Below, piece after piece: positions 12,801 through 58,309 of a stretch of 64,000 nt of DNA; position 1 is the stretch's first letter, and each line of letters starts with the position of its first letter. The notes beneath the pieces were generated by a model that made no database searches, had not been told where the DNA came from, and saw nothing but the letters and a program-made list of their open reading frames with translations. The translations under genes were made by a program, and so were the position numbers. Origin of the DNA: Psococerastis gibbosa (Eukaryota; Arthropoda; Insecta; Psocodea; Psocidae); NCBI GenBank assembly GCA_963971405.1, contig OZ020489.1, positions 43,788,510 to 43,852,509 of the forward strand. Direction: 5' to 3'.

Positions 12801-14047
12801 GTTGAACAATGATCGACGTGTAAGTGTCCGTTTGATTTCCGATAAATTAAACATTACTAAAACCTTCAACAGACAACAGTAGTGGAGGTTGATGACCGTC
12901 CAGCGCGGGGCTCGTCGTTGGCGTCTTCCCAACCTTCTGAGCAGGCCTTGTGCCACCGGAAAATTTGCCTACCCGAAAGGCAATAGTCGTCGAAAGCCTT
13001 CTTTAACATTTTAATGGTTTCTGCAACACTCTTCTCCAGTTTTACACAAAACTTGATCGCCTTGCGTTGCTCAGCGAACGCTTTTTTTCTTCTTGCACAG
13101 GGTTGCTGTACCGACTCACATGGAACAACTGATGTGACCACTGCAACGATCGGTAGCCAGTTGACGCTTGTTTGAACTTGTTGCCAGATCCCCCCCCCCC
13201 CCAAAAAAATCTGAGCCAGTAAAGGGCGCGCTTGCGCATACATTCTCCGTAAAAAAAATTCATTGACTTTACTTTCCGGACAAACCCTGAGAAGTATGGG
13301 ATACATAAGTCTCGTCTACTCCTTCCTGTCCTTCTGACATTCTGCCCCAGCCAAGTCCGTTTATTAAGTCCCACTATCCTGAGATCGTCCCCCAATTTGG
13401 TTTCGGCATCTCTTTCTTGGTCTTCCTATCCTTCGTATAGTTTCTATCAATCAAACCATTGCACTTACCTGTCCATTAATGTCTCCTTCTCGCTATCCTC
13501 TCTGCCAATGATTCTTAATCTCCGAACTCTCTTCTGATCGCTTCATTCCTTATCCTATCCGTATCCTTCTCGTCCTCAGATGGTTATAGCTATTTGTAAA
13601 TATTATGAAACATAAGTCTACCTCACAACTTCCTGTCCCTGCCCTTCTGACGAGTCTCCTCCGGTTCCATTCCCATTCTAATAAGTTCGTTCTCAACTTG
13701 TTTTCGGCATCTTTCCCTTGGTCGTTGTCACCTTCGTGTATCCTCCATCATCTCTTCATGCCACTTCACGCACATGGTATTCTCTACATCGCACTAATAT
13801 CACCAGATTAATCAAAATTTCCCCCTCTACACAGGACGCTGTGATCAGTGAACTCAAGTCGAAGTCTCGGGTGGTCGGGGACAAGAAGCTGATGCCCCAG
13901 GACGAGATGTACAACGGCGCACTGGAGGACATTCTGATGGGACTGAAGACCGAGCCGTACCGGCGGGCGGACGCACTGCGCAGAAGTCAGCGGCGCAAGA
14001 TCGATAATAATCGAATGAGTCGAAATATGGACGAGGTCGAGTGCTGA
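640..14047 (+). CDS. FMNL: Formin-like protein (FMNL/Frl class), 3' part: FH1, FH2 and C-terminal tail
   Basis: Formins of this class nucleate and elongate unbranched actin filaments downstream of Rho-family GTPases. I assemble nine exons: 640-877, 1127-1337, 2545-2672, 3246-3410, 3667-3946, 5119-5282, 6344-6454, 7866-7988 and 13835-14047, with compatible phases throughout, giving 543 visible residues. The first exon is a proline-rich FH1 (runs of PPPPPP, then PPPMPGM) ending in the FH2 start [13 protein letters not shown]. The following exons carry the FH2 body, including [20 protein letters not shown] and [12 protein letters not shown], which is close to FMNL formins. The last exon has ISELKSK and the basic [16 protein letters not shown], like the FMNL autoregulatory tail. 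The GTPase-binding and FH3 regions must lie left of the window, so this is a partial gene. Class is confident; the exact orthologue is less so. Confidence 0.93.
1127..1337 (+). CDS. FMNL: Formin exon: N-terminal FH2 (lasso/linker)
   Basis: Phase 0 to 1, from ttttag|GTTCGA to ATCG|gtaagt. It encodes [20 protein letters not shown] followed by a segment ending [10 protein letters not shown], typical of FMNL FH2. Confidence 0.92.
1351..1425 (+). repeat. tRNA-derived SINE head in formin intron
   Basis: A-box-like AGTTGAGTTGGTAGAGAACT and B-box-like GGTCGAAGTTCGAGAC are at tRNA spacing, with an anticodon-like CTTTAAG loop. Stem pairing is imperfect, so a SINE head is more likely than a tRNA gene. 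Confidence 0.45.
2018..2375 (+). mobile_element. Decayed LINE reverse-transcriptase tail (RTE/jockey-type EN-RT)
   Basis: Broken frames read [14 protein letters not shown], then an interrupted [18 protein letters not shown] and [19 protein letters not shown], the familiar C-terminal tail of insect endonuclease/reverse-transcriptase polyproteins. Internal stops show it is dead. Similar sequence recurs near 37215-37370. Confidence 0.65.
2545..2672 (+). CDS. FMNL: Formin exon: FH2 segment
   Basis: From gttgtag|CT to CAGGAG|gtacgt, phase 1 to 0. It encodes [20 protein letters not shown], then [16 protein letters not shown]. Confidence 0.91.
3246..3410 (+). CDS. FMNL: Formin exon: FH2 segment
   Basis: Phase 0 to 0, from tttag|ACGAAG to ACACCT|gtaagt. 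It encodes [30 protein letters not shown] and [15 protein letters not shown]. Confidence 0.93.
3667..3946 (+). CDS. FMNL: Formin exon: FH2 core (FGNYMN signature)
   Basis: Phase 0 to 1, from tttcag|CAAATT to ACTG|gtgagt. It carries the most conserved formin signature, [20 protein letters not shown], then [16 protein letters not shown]. Confidence 0.95.
3975..4297 (+). repeat. Dispersed repeat A, left arm of an inverted pair
   Basis: About 320 bp (from a tagatgcattttacat stretch to tgatttgacgatttt) matched in inverse orientation at 8752-9082, both inside formin introns. It begins only about 30 nt after an exon donor. Confidence 0.7.
4440..4600. repeat. Dispersed repeat B
   Basis: The stretch around gaggagcatttctgtttattta recurs at about 53660-53825 and 62690-62812, and its end appears inverted near 60230-60260 (gagcaaatcggagttc). 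Confidence 0.5.
4668..4742 (+). repeat. tRNA-like SINE head
   Basis: About 75 nt with A-box-like TGGTCCAGGGGTTAAACGAC and a perfect B box GGTTCGAATCC. The anticodon arm is poor and AT-rich flanks continue as a repeat. A degenerate relative lies at 44715-44765. Confidence 0.45.
5119..5282 (+). CDS. FMNL: Formin exon: FH2 segment
   Basis: From gctcag|TT to ACGAAG|gtaaat, phase 1 to 0. It encodes [19 protein letters not shown] and a lysine-rich helix. Confidence 0.92.
5395..5770 (-). mobile_element. Truncated mariner-like transposase fragment
   Basis: The minus strand reads [20 protein letters not shown] and downstream [13 protein letters not shown], the C-terminal end of mariner transposases. 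A terminal-repeat-like TTGGCCGGAAAGTAATGAGA sits at 5396. The N-terminal half is missing. Confidence 0.75.
6344..6454 (+). CDS. FMNL: Formin exon: end of FH2
   Basis: Phase 0 to 0, from caaag|GTGGCG to TTTAAG|gtaaat. It encodes [19 protein letters not shown] and [13 protein letters not shown], the C-terminal FH2 helices. Confidence 0.92.
6625..6872 (-). mobile_element. tRNA-derived SINE, family 1
   Basis: On the minus strand a tRNA-like head (B box GGTTCGAGTCCC) is followed by a conserved core containing CTTCGGAGGGCATGTAAAGC and GGCGGTCCCGG. The same core recurs at 23.25 and 30.04 kb. Confidence 0.65.
7009..7695 (-). mobile_element. LINE fragment: RNase H and C-terminal zinc knuckle (jockey/CR1 type)
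   Basis: The minus-strand frame (7009-7647) reads [20 protein letters not shown], the end of an RNase H domain, then [20 protein letters not shown], the terminal Cys/His knuckle of jockey/CR1/I-type LINEs, ending [11 protein letters not shown]. The reverse transcriptase is absent. Confidence 0.8.
7866..7988 (+). CDS. FMNL: Formin exon: charged helix after FH2
   Basis: Phase 0 to 0, from tttatag|ATGGCG to CAGCAG|gtatga. It encodes 41 residues beginning [19 protein letters not shown] and ending INQKKQQ. The internal ATG is not a start. Confidence 0.88.
8275..8350 (-). repeat. SINE family 1 tail
   Basis: The 3' end only: (AAAT)n, then ctattactaagccaacctag and actctcttacactcaac, the same tail as the copies at 23.3, 30.1 and 51.7 kb. 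Confidence 0.55.
8752..9082 (-). repeat. Dispersed repeat A, right arm of an inverted pair
   Basis: The reverse complement closely follows 3975-4297, including the CCCACACCT...ACACGAGGCAA and AGGCACTAGCACAATGACAG stretches, with small indels. Confidence 0.7.
9780..10550 (-). repeat. Array of diverged LINE-tail repeats
   Basis: Several diverged copies of a C/T-rich unit (ctgagatcgtcctcaatttgg, tctttccattctccca). Related units are at 13295-13830 and 43745-44075, whose minus frame reads YRNKIEDDLRRLGQNE. I take them as truncated LINE ends. The mariner palindrome is inserted within this array. Confidence 0.5.
10572..13289. mobile_element. Giant inverted repeat made from mariner halves around a second palindrome
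   Basis: Both ends carry CAGGGTTTGTCCGGAAAG in inverse orientation, followed on each arm by about 410 bp of the same mariner 5' region. The right arm (minus strand) still reads [20 protein letters not shown] and [14 protein letters not shown], a mariner helix-turn-helix. Inside (about 10990-12850) a second, AT-rich palindrome continues the symmetry to a central loop near 11885-12060. No catalytic transposase domain is present. A TA duplication is seen on the left (aata|CAGGG) but not on the right. Confidence 0.85.
12345..12410 (+). repeat. Short retroposed tail inside the palindrome's right arm
   Basis: The sequence aatttgcatattattggact then ttgtctgtttgcaaataaac and (TTTA)n interrupts the symmetry. 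The same about 65-bp tail is at 31286-31345 (+) and 25865-25915 (-). Confidence 0.55.
13295..13830 (-). repeat. Diverged LINE-tail repeats, continuation
   Basis: Same C/T-rich units as at 9780-10550 (gagatcgtcccccaatttgg, tctttcttggtcttcctatc), resuming immediately after the palindrome and running to the formin last exon. Confidence 0.5.
13835..14047 (+). CDS. FMNL: Formin last coding exon: DAD-like tail and stop
   Basis: From acacag|GACGCT to a TGA at 14045-14047. It encodes [37 protein letters not shown] and a basic end, matching the acidic/basic tail of FMNL formins. Confidence 0.9.
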   Translation, partial: DAVISELKSKSRVVGDKKLMPQDEMYNGALEDILMGLKTEPYRRADALRRSQRRKIDNNRMSRNMDEVEC

Positions 14048-14212
14048 TGACGTGGTCTCCGCGAGATTCCATAGCGGTAAGTGCTTTGCAATTCCATATT
14101 TAAAGGATATTATCCTGACTGTCTAACTCAATGATTCATCCACCTTCAAGATAAGCCACTGAGCCGATTGACTTGAAATTCGTCACGCTACTTTGGTTAA
14201 TGTTGCCAAACA

Positions 14213-15515
14213 GTGGGCCGATTATGGCGATTGTTATTAACCATCCCGTGGCTGGAGACCGCTATCAATATGGCTGCTAGTGTAGCCTGCTAAGAACAGA
14301 GTTTTTAACCGGGTCCAGGTATCCGTTTTGCTATGCTGCTATATGTAAGACTTCGATATGTTTTGCGTTGGTACTTATCCCTGATAGTTGGCAAGCTTAT
14401 GGTTAACGGGTGCCTCGTAAGGCACATTATGGCTCCCGCCGCTCCAGAGCTAATATATTTCTTTGTTATTAACTTACTTCTGGGGTTAAAACTGTAATCA
14501 AAAAAATTTTGAATAGTACTTTCTAAGGCACTATATACCCGGGTATTGTCATCCGCCAACAATGTTGATTCCATTAGAGCAGAGCATGTTTCAAACTGCG
14601 GCAACTTGGTAGTGTGCACAGCGTTGGCAGGGGAACCTGGTGGGACATGATAACTCGCTCAGGCAGTATAAGTCGAGTCCTGGTCACCTCCGATTTAATC
14701 GTGTGACTTTACCATGTTCCCCAAGTGGTTCGGAATCCACTATAATCAGGAGGTCCACCCTGTTAGTCAACTCCCCTTTCCCCGAGGTGAAAGAGTCTGC
14801 CCTTAGGGTGCCTCAAGTTAACAAACAGACTCACTCCCCCCGCCAGGCTGACAGGGTTGCTTAAAGCAGAAATGCTGAAAGGAGGCGTTAGAAACAACAA
14901 CAATGTTGTATCCCATATTTCCTATATGGTAAGTATTGTAAGAAAAGTAAAAGATTGAAAAAAAATTGAAAAAAACTAATACACGTGTTAGTAATTTTTT
15001 ATTATACACTTCCCTACTTGGTAGCACGTTTTTTAAATAAAAATAAATAAACAACGATAAATTTCAAAAAAATAAATAGGGAAACACCCAATGCTTGGCT
15101 TATACACAAGACTTATAATGGATACAACATGGCGGATGACAATACCTGTCTAATATAGAGCCCTAGTACTTTCCATTGTAAAATTATCTTGTTTACATTT
15201 TTAATACCAGGTTATTATATTAACACGGTATTATCATAGAAATATATTAACTTGAAAGCCATAATTTCACTTAATTTCACATAAGCCAACTATCAGAGAG
15301 AAGTACCAATGTAAAAAATATCGATGTCTTACACATTGCAGTATATCAGAACGGATACCTGGACCCGGTCAAAACTCTTTACTTAGTTTGTGCAGGCTAT
15401 TTTCCCCGCCAAATTGCGTACTTATCTTGTGCAGGCTACACGATCCGCCATATTGATAACGCTCTACAGCCACCGGATGGGTATTATAATCGCTATGATG
15501 GAGTAGCAATGTTTA
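14213..15515. mobile_element. Foldback element with about 210-bp inverted ends
   Basis: The left arm (14213-14420, containing ACCGGGTCCAGGTATCCGTT) is matched inversely at 15285-15515. A SINE fragment (14640-14880) is nested inside. A related single arm is at 25058-25270. No transposase is seen. Confidence 0.7.
14640..14880 (+). repeat. SINE family 2 fragment nested in the foldback element
   Basis: It shares aagtggttcggaatccacta and taatcaggaggtccac with the copies at 27.3 kb (minus) and 47.3 kb (plus). Its last 45 bases (caggctgacagggttgctta) recur inverted at 32520-32570. Confidence 0.6.
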
Positions 15516-17233
15516 ACAACATTCCAACTTCAAGCGATGAAAATGATCTGTGCACTTGTTACGGGAGAGTCGGTCAAATAATATCAGTCTCGTCAGACTA
15601 CTTAGGATGGATTCTAATACTTATATGTTCCCTGTAACTTTATTGTTCTCTTTATGGAACCCAGTCCCCGATATTCTGCTCTAAAACAAGTGGGCCCCAT
15701 TTGATAAACTGCCCCATAGATTCCCGACGTGCTTCACAACTTCGTCCGTGTTTTATAGTGAGCCAGAGCTTTATTTTTATTTTTTTAATTTTTCACTATT
15801 TTCACCAAATTTGTTACTCAAGAATATTATAATTTTTAAGTTTAACGATATTGAATGGGCTTTATAATATACGAGTATACCTGTCATTATTTTTTATATT
15901 TTTAAATAAATACACACAGGCTTTGCTCAAGGTTATAGAGACCGGTAAGTGTTATGGGGATCTTGATTCTGGCAGATTCGACGTATTGTAGTGAACTTTA
16001 TTGGGGAGTAGGACGTCTATATGGAGTACTTTATTGGACTTATTGAAGCCCGATCTGAGTGACTTAACCTAATAACATTTCAATCCACAGCCACAAATCT
16101 AAAGCACATTGAAGAATAAACTAGCTTTCGCAGTAACTTTCTGAAGAAATACTAGTATTACTGAAAAAATATATGAAGTGCATTAAATTAAATTAAATTA
16201 AAGTGCATAGATTTTATAGATTAGCCGTAAGTATGCATGGTAAATCGTCTGCGTCTCAAGAAAGTTAGTATTTGAGATGAAGTCTTAAAAAGACTACTTA
16301 GATGTTTGTGGCCGTGAATCGAAAAAAACTCTGACCACCCAGTAGTTACAAAACATTTTGGAACGCTTCTTACGGTTTCATGTGAAGACTGAAGGAACGT
16401 ACGATAGTGTAGTTGTAGGGAGTCCACTGACAATACTCGAAAGTTAGTTGGTGCTAAGAAGGGCATTTTATTGTTGTTTTTTATTTTTCAGAGGAGTCCA
16501 AAATATCGTCGACAACTAAGAAGACTGTTTGCCTCATTATTGTTGAAATAATAATAATAAGGTTTGTACAGGATGTTATGTATAGAACATGTTGCCTTAT
16601 AATTACGCCTTTCTAACGAAACATGACAAGTCCATATTTAGCTCGCATATTATGTCTTATTATTGTGATATCTATCTCTTCTTGCTTCAGTTTTAGTCAG
16701 TGATAGGCTCTTTTTTTAATTTGATACCATTGTATATGTAGCAAAGCTGTTATTAATGTTTACATGATATATTGACCGGCTTCTTGCTTTGGACGGCATA
16801 TAGTTTATGAAAGAAAGTTTACTTTGATTAAACTTGAATATTGGGCCCTACGAGTCACTCTTACAATTAAGCCAATATAGGCTATGAGGAAATAGTTCTT
16901 ATTGTATAGCTTATTGGCGAATATATGCGTGGGAGTGTAAGCTAATAATAATTTTTCTTATACATTGCACAATTGCCTATTTTTGGGTTTTCTATATTGT
17001 TTTTATTGAAGACATCTCGTTTTTACGAATGGACCATATATGCTAACATTATTTTTGCGATGCAATAAAAACCAGTGACACAAACTGACTTCTGCTAAGT
17101 AAATAAAAATTTACTGCTTTTTTGCATTTGTACGGTAGAGTCGGACCTCCAGGATTAGAACTACCTGTTGCCCCGTATTATGTTTGTTGAAAAGCAATAT
17201 TTGGGTGCAATAGGCTTATGTAGTGTTGTTGTA

Positions 17234-17615
17234 AGGTGCCCATTCCATTGACCGGCTAGGGCTATTTCCAAAAACGGTGACGTGGTAGCAGACATTCAAG
17301 ACTTAGGTGGCGTCTCTAACGACCTCGCATTGCAGAATTGACGGAAATGTTTATTTTCCTCTATGCCATAGTTAAAATTGATCAATGATCATACAGTAAA
17401 ATCACAACCAAACTAAAATTAAAAAATGGCGTCATGGGATATGTTAAGTACACACATTTTAATAGATTTCTATAAAAAAAAAATTTCTAATTTCCGTCAA
17501 TGTCATTTGCATTCTGCAATGCGAGATCGATGGAAACGCAACCTAAGTCTTGAATGTCTGCTTACACGTCACTGTTTTTGAAAATAGCCCTAGCCGGTCA
17601 ATGGAATGGGCGCCT
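17234..17615. mobile_element. Palindromic MITE, long form
   Basis: Inverted ends of about 130 bp: GCCCATTCCATTGACCGGCT on the left, its complement before GGGCGCCTAA on the right, with an internal CAGACATTCAAGACTTAGGT box in each arm. A second copy is at 31728-32130 with its core in the other orientation. Confidence 0.8.
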
Positions 17616-19669
17616 AAGGGGCCGTTTGACTTTAATGCCATGAAGAGTATACTAGGCTGACTTTACGGTTTACAAGCTTCGTGCATGGACTTGGTTAAGT
17701 CGGATTGGCGCCTGTTACAATGTGTCAATGGCAATCAGGTCTGAGTTTGTCGATTGGCGCTTGTAGCCGGTGTAGATTGACATCGAGGACGTGTAAGAAT
17801 TTGCCAGAAAGCCATTCCAATAAGCATAGCCCATTCTTTATTCCGCTAGATGTTTTAGGTTGAACCATGTGTCACAGCAGAAAAATTACGGCAAGTAGAC
17901 TGTGCCATACTGTGCAACTCAATCAACAGTCATCTTAAAAATGATATCTACATTAGCTCCATCGCATATATCATTTGTATGATGACTGTTGTACCCGTAA
18001 AACTTGCACAATATGCTTCTGTCAACTTACCGTGATTTTTCGACTGTGATACACGTTTCAGCTTAGTGTAGATTACCTATTCTTGGTTGAGGTTGGCTGC
18101 TGTAAGTTCTATACCAAAAATCAGCCTTGCAGACTGTTTATTGCACTGACTTCGAACGCTCCTTAAGTTGATTAGTGCATAGTTTATAAGCTAATTATCA
18201 CATTTTAACGACATCAGTATGTTCTTGCTGATGGAATTGAATATAATATTAATAGAAATTGGTGTAGCTTTGGTTTAGAAACTCTCTTACATGAGACTCA
18301 AGTCTTTAAAATCAATTAGCGATTATGCCTACATGTCATTTACAACAAGGAAACTCACTATTTCAAAATAAAAAGTTTAAAAATTAAAATGTTTATGTAA
18401 TGGACTATTACCGACCAAAATATGTACTAAAAAAATTGGGCCCTTAAAAAATTATTTTGGTCCTTGTCCGAATGTGCCTCTTAAAATTTATCTCTTCTGT
18501 AAATTTTGTACTATAACTGTTAAAATTGAATATCTTTATATATTATTATTTTGGTCTAATTTTACCAAAGTAAACCACCGGCATTATTATAATTAATGGC
18601 TGGGCATGGAGCATGTATTCCACTTTTAATATTACTTTAATATAAAAGAAAAATGGAGGGCAATCGTCAATGGGTGAGAGTGTTAAGGCGCTTACTTTTC
18701 CTTTTCAAACATTTTGAGTTATTCTCGTTGGAATTGTTATATTTTTGTGTGTATGTAGTTGTTAGCGTCCCTGCATTATATCTAGATCTCCTTGACCACT
18801 TATATTACAGTTAATGTGTCAACTGCCTGACGACAATACGAAGACTCTTGGCAAGGAGGATTTTTATAATGCAGGAAAGGCATGTTCAGGATAAAAATCA
18901 TTTCAATCGTGTAATTCCACACTTAATGAGAGCAAGCAACTTACAATGTGAATGATAGAAAGCCCTTACTTATTACTTAGTGCATTAAATGCCACGCCAA
19001 GTGTCTTCTTATTGTGGTCAAGTAGTAATATAATTTTTAATGCGATTGCGTCGGTCAACTTTTCTGTTTGTCACGTAACACTTTCGTCCATTGTGCTCTT
19101 CAGTTGTTATAGTGAATGAATGTGAAATTTATTTTATTATGCGTCGAATGATAAGTGAATTGTTTAACTCTGAGCATTTTATATGACATTTATTTAGTGT
19201 TGACAGTAGTGTAAGATAGGATGGAATAGAATGCCTTTATAAATACATGGTTACTTGAAATTGTTTATACCTTTGTAATTAGGAGTTCCACTTTAGTTTC
19301 TAGGCCTATATGGTGCGTAAGTAGAGATTAATATAAGATAGGTGGTTCTAACGCAGTATATACTATAGTATACGATAACCAGATCAGAAGTAACCTCAAA
19401 GTAATGAAACGAAAACAATTGCGAATACTTCCTCTTAAATTGTGCTCGTTTCACTGTTAAATGCTTTCCTCGGAAGTTATCATCTAGGCTAACCTTCATT
19501 GCATTACTACAATCTTAGAATTTAACAAAGAATATAGGGAAGCTTATGCACATTATTGACAAAGATGATAAAGTGAAAATAGTACCTATTGAAAGAAAAT
19601 ATGAGTAGGCTACAGAACCGGAAATCAGAATCGTCGGAAAAAATGCGAAGGCTCAATCGCTTTTATTTA

Positions 19670-19811
19670 ATGCGCTTATTCCACCGACGTCAATAGTCAA
19701 AATAATGCTGATATTGATGTGGTAGCCGACATTTATACACTGTCTTTAATGTCTGCTACCACGTCAATATCAGCATTATTTTGACTATTGACGTCGGTGG
19801 AATAAGCGCCT
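19670..19811. mobile_element. Hairpin MITE, short form, nearly perfect palindrome
   Basis: 142 bp folding on itself from TGCGCTTATTCCACCGACGT to its complement. Each arm carries a GTGGTAGCxGACATT box. Its ends resemble the long form (GGCGC..ATTCCACC). Confidence 0.8.
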
Positions 19812-21080
19812 AAGTACCGTACATATGCATGTTAGACAGGCAATATAATTCCCATTACCTAATGTACAAAAAATGTGGCCAATTTTATTGTGGCGACAGT
19901 GGCCAAAACTATTCAGACTAGGCACCGCAGCGTACTCACGAGTGGCCGTTTTTCTATTCACGACGCCAAAACAATGGATGGGGATGTGAATTAAACAAAC
20001 CCAACTCATTGCGGGTACCGGCAGTGGTCTAGCAACCGGGTTCCCAGTGTGGCCCAGGCCAGGGGCGCTAAAAACAGCTAAAAAGATATTAAAAACAGTT
20101 CATATTCAACTTTTTGGATTATTTTTCTTACAATTTTTAAAAATATTGCTTTATTGCGGCAAGCGATGAACGAGGAATTTTAGTGTGTGATGATTAGGAA
20201 CAGTTAGACAGTGCCTCCAGCGAGATTTTTAAACAATGAAATATGAAGGGGCGTCAAATACCCTAGTTACACCACTATGGGTATCTTAGAACTGGTGAAG
20301 GGTCGTCTTTTTAACCACCACTCCCCAAATTATGATCAAAATTTTATTCTGAATTTGGTTGCTGGTTGTAGACCAAAAGAATGATAGCACTTTGCTCTGA
20401 GATAGAGTAAACTAAACCGTATGTCTAATAATACTGAAAATATGTATATAGGTACATATTGTGTTAGCATAAGAGCGTGAAATGAGGAACTTACGTGTAT
20501 AGATTAATCCAAGTCTGATTGTCCATTAGCAATAATTACACCCTACCAATCCGAGCATTGGATCATAATTATTACGAAAGCGCCGCGCAGGGAAATGCTG
20601 GCTATCCTAGATTTTCCAATAGGAAAGTGTTCTGCATACAGTAGTAGGTAATGCTAAACTTCAGTATGCTGAAGTTAAACAAGATCAGTTTAAGGGTTGC
20701 CTTCTTTCCTACGTACTAAAAATATTTTTTTTTAATTTGATCTACTTTTAGTAATATAATTAGAAGGGTAAATATTGTGTAAATTGCTTAAAATATTTTA
20801 ATAATAAAGTTGTAAAATTTTAAAACTTTTTCCGCGCAAAAATATTAATTTTCCAAAACTTTCTTCGATAAGTTGGCAACTTTGGAAAAATGAAATGACA
20901 AAATGGCCACGATCTCAAATACGATGATAGAAAAAGAGACATAAATATCTCTTAAAATCAGAGAAACTACCCTTCATCCGCTAAATTACATATTTAGATT
21001 TTAAAGCTACGTCATTTAATTATTCGAAGCATGCATTATTACTGTCCTAATAATCGTTAGAGCCACATAAAACTCAAATC

Positions 21081-21187
21081 TCAGTAGGCGCTACGCAACA
21101 TCAGTACGACGGTTTTAAGTAGTTTTAATGATATTTGCTAAGTGTTTCAAGTGTAGTTAGTGAGTGAAAGTGCCAGTGGAACTTACG
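21081..21187 (+). promoter_or_regulatory. Probable Cdk12 start region and 5'UTR exon
   Basis: Two TCAGT initiator-type pentamers (21081 and 21101) stand 20 bases apart, ahead of a G/T-rich leader ending in a strong donor (cttacg|gtgagt, 21187/21188). The next acceptor, ttgttgtag at 21721, is six bases before the proposed Cdk12 ATG. The arrangement fits a short noncoding first exon. Start sites are inferred. Confidence 0.45.
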
Positions 21188-21726
21188 GTGAGTAGTTATT
21201 TATTAATTTGCACTGTTTTTAACAAACTATGAGGGTTAGATTTTATTATGAAATTTTGCTGGTATAGACGCCATTTTGAGTAATGGGCTTGGTTTCTGTG
21301 TTGTTTTCTTTTGGGGTAAAAATTGAGAAGCTAGCTGTAATGTTCCGTAATTTTTGTAGTGTTAATTGCTTGATTTAGACAACATTTAGTGCTGCGTATG
21401 CAAGTTGTATTAACAGGTAAATGTTTACATCAATTAATTTGTATTTAACTTTTCCTTAATCTGTAGTATTTACAATAATTGTTTAAAATGTGCCTAGATT
21501 GGGTTCCTATGCCCCTAATTTGCATATCAATAAGCAATACATATTATAGCTCTACGTTGTTAGAATAAAAAATCAAATCGCTTTTATAGTACCTAACCTA
21601 AAGGGTATTTCGTTCGTTCTCTGCCGCCGATTTTAGTTTGACTTTAAAATAGTTTGACGTTGACCCTGCATGCACTTCTCTGTTGGTGTGGATTGACTTC
21701 TTATTGTAAACTTTGTTGTAGAGGTC

Positions 21727-58243
<36,517 letters not shown>

Positions 58244-58303
58244 TTTCATTTTTTCCAGTGTAATATTGCACCATTATTGTCTGCTATGAAGTTTTTATTC
58301 GCA

Positions 58304-58309
58304 AATAAA
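58304..58309 (+). terminator. Poly(A) signal for Cdk12
   Basis: AATAAA lies 61 nt after the Cdk12 stop, followed by a GT-rich stretch (gaatgttggtctt). It implies a very short 3'UTR. Confidence 0.7.

Larger units (their letters stand above)
14048..17070 (+). other. Candidate formin 3'UTR with one intron
   Basis: A good donor (catagcg|gtaagt, 14074/14075) lies 27 nt after the stop codon. A strong acceptor with a T-rich tract (tttttatttttcag|AGGAGTCC) lies near 16491. AATAAA follows near 17063. If used, this removes the 1.3-kb foldback element at 14.2-15.5 kb from the transcript. This is inference from splice signals only. Confidence 0.35.
17071..21080. other. Gene-free AT-rich stretch between formin and Cdk12
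   Basis: No coding exon detected. It may be long formin 3'UTR or intergenic DNA. It contains two hairpin elements (17234-17615 and 19670-19811), listed separately. Confidence 0.5.
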
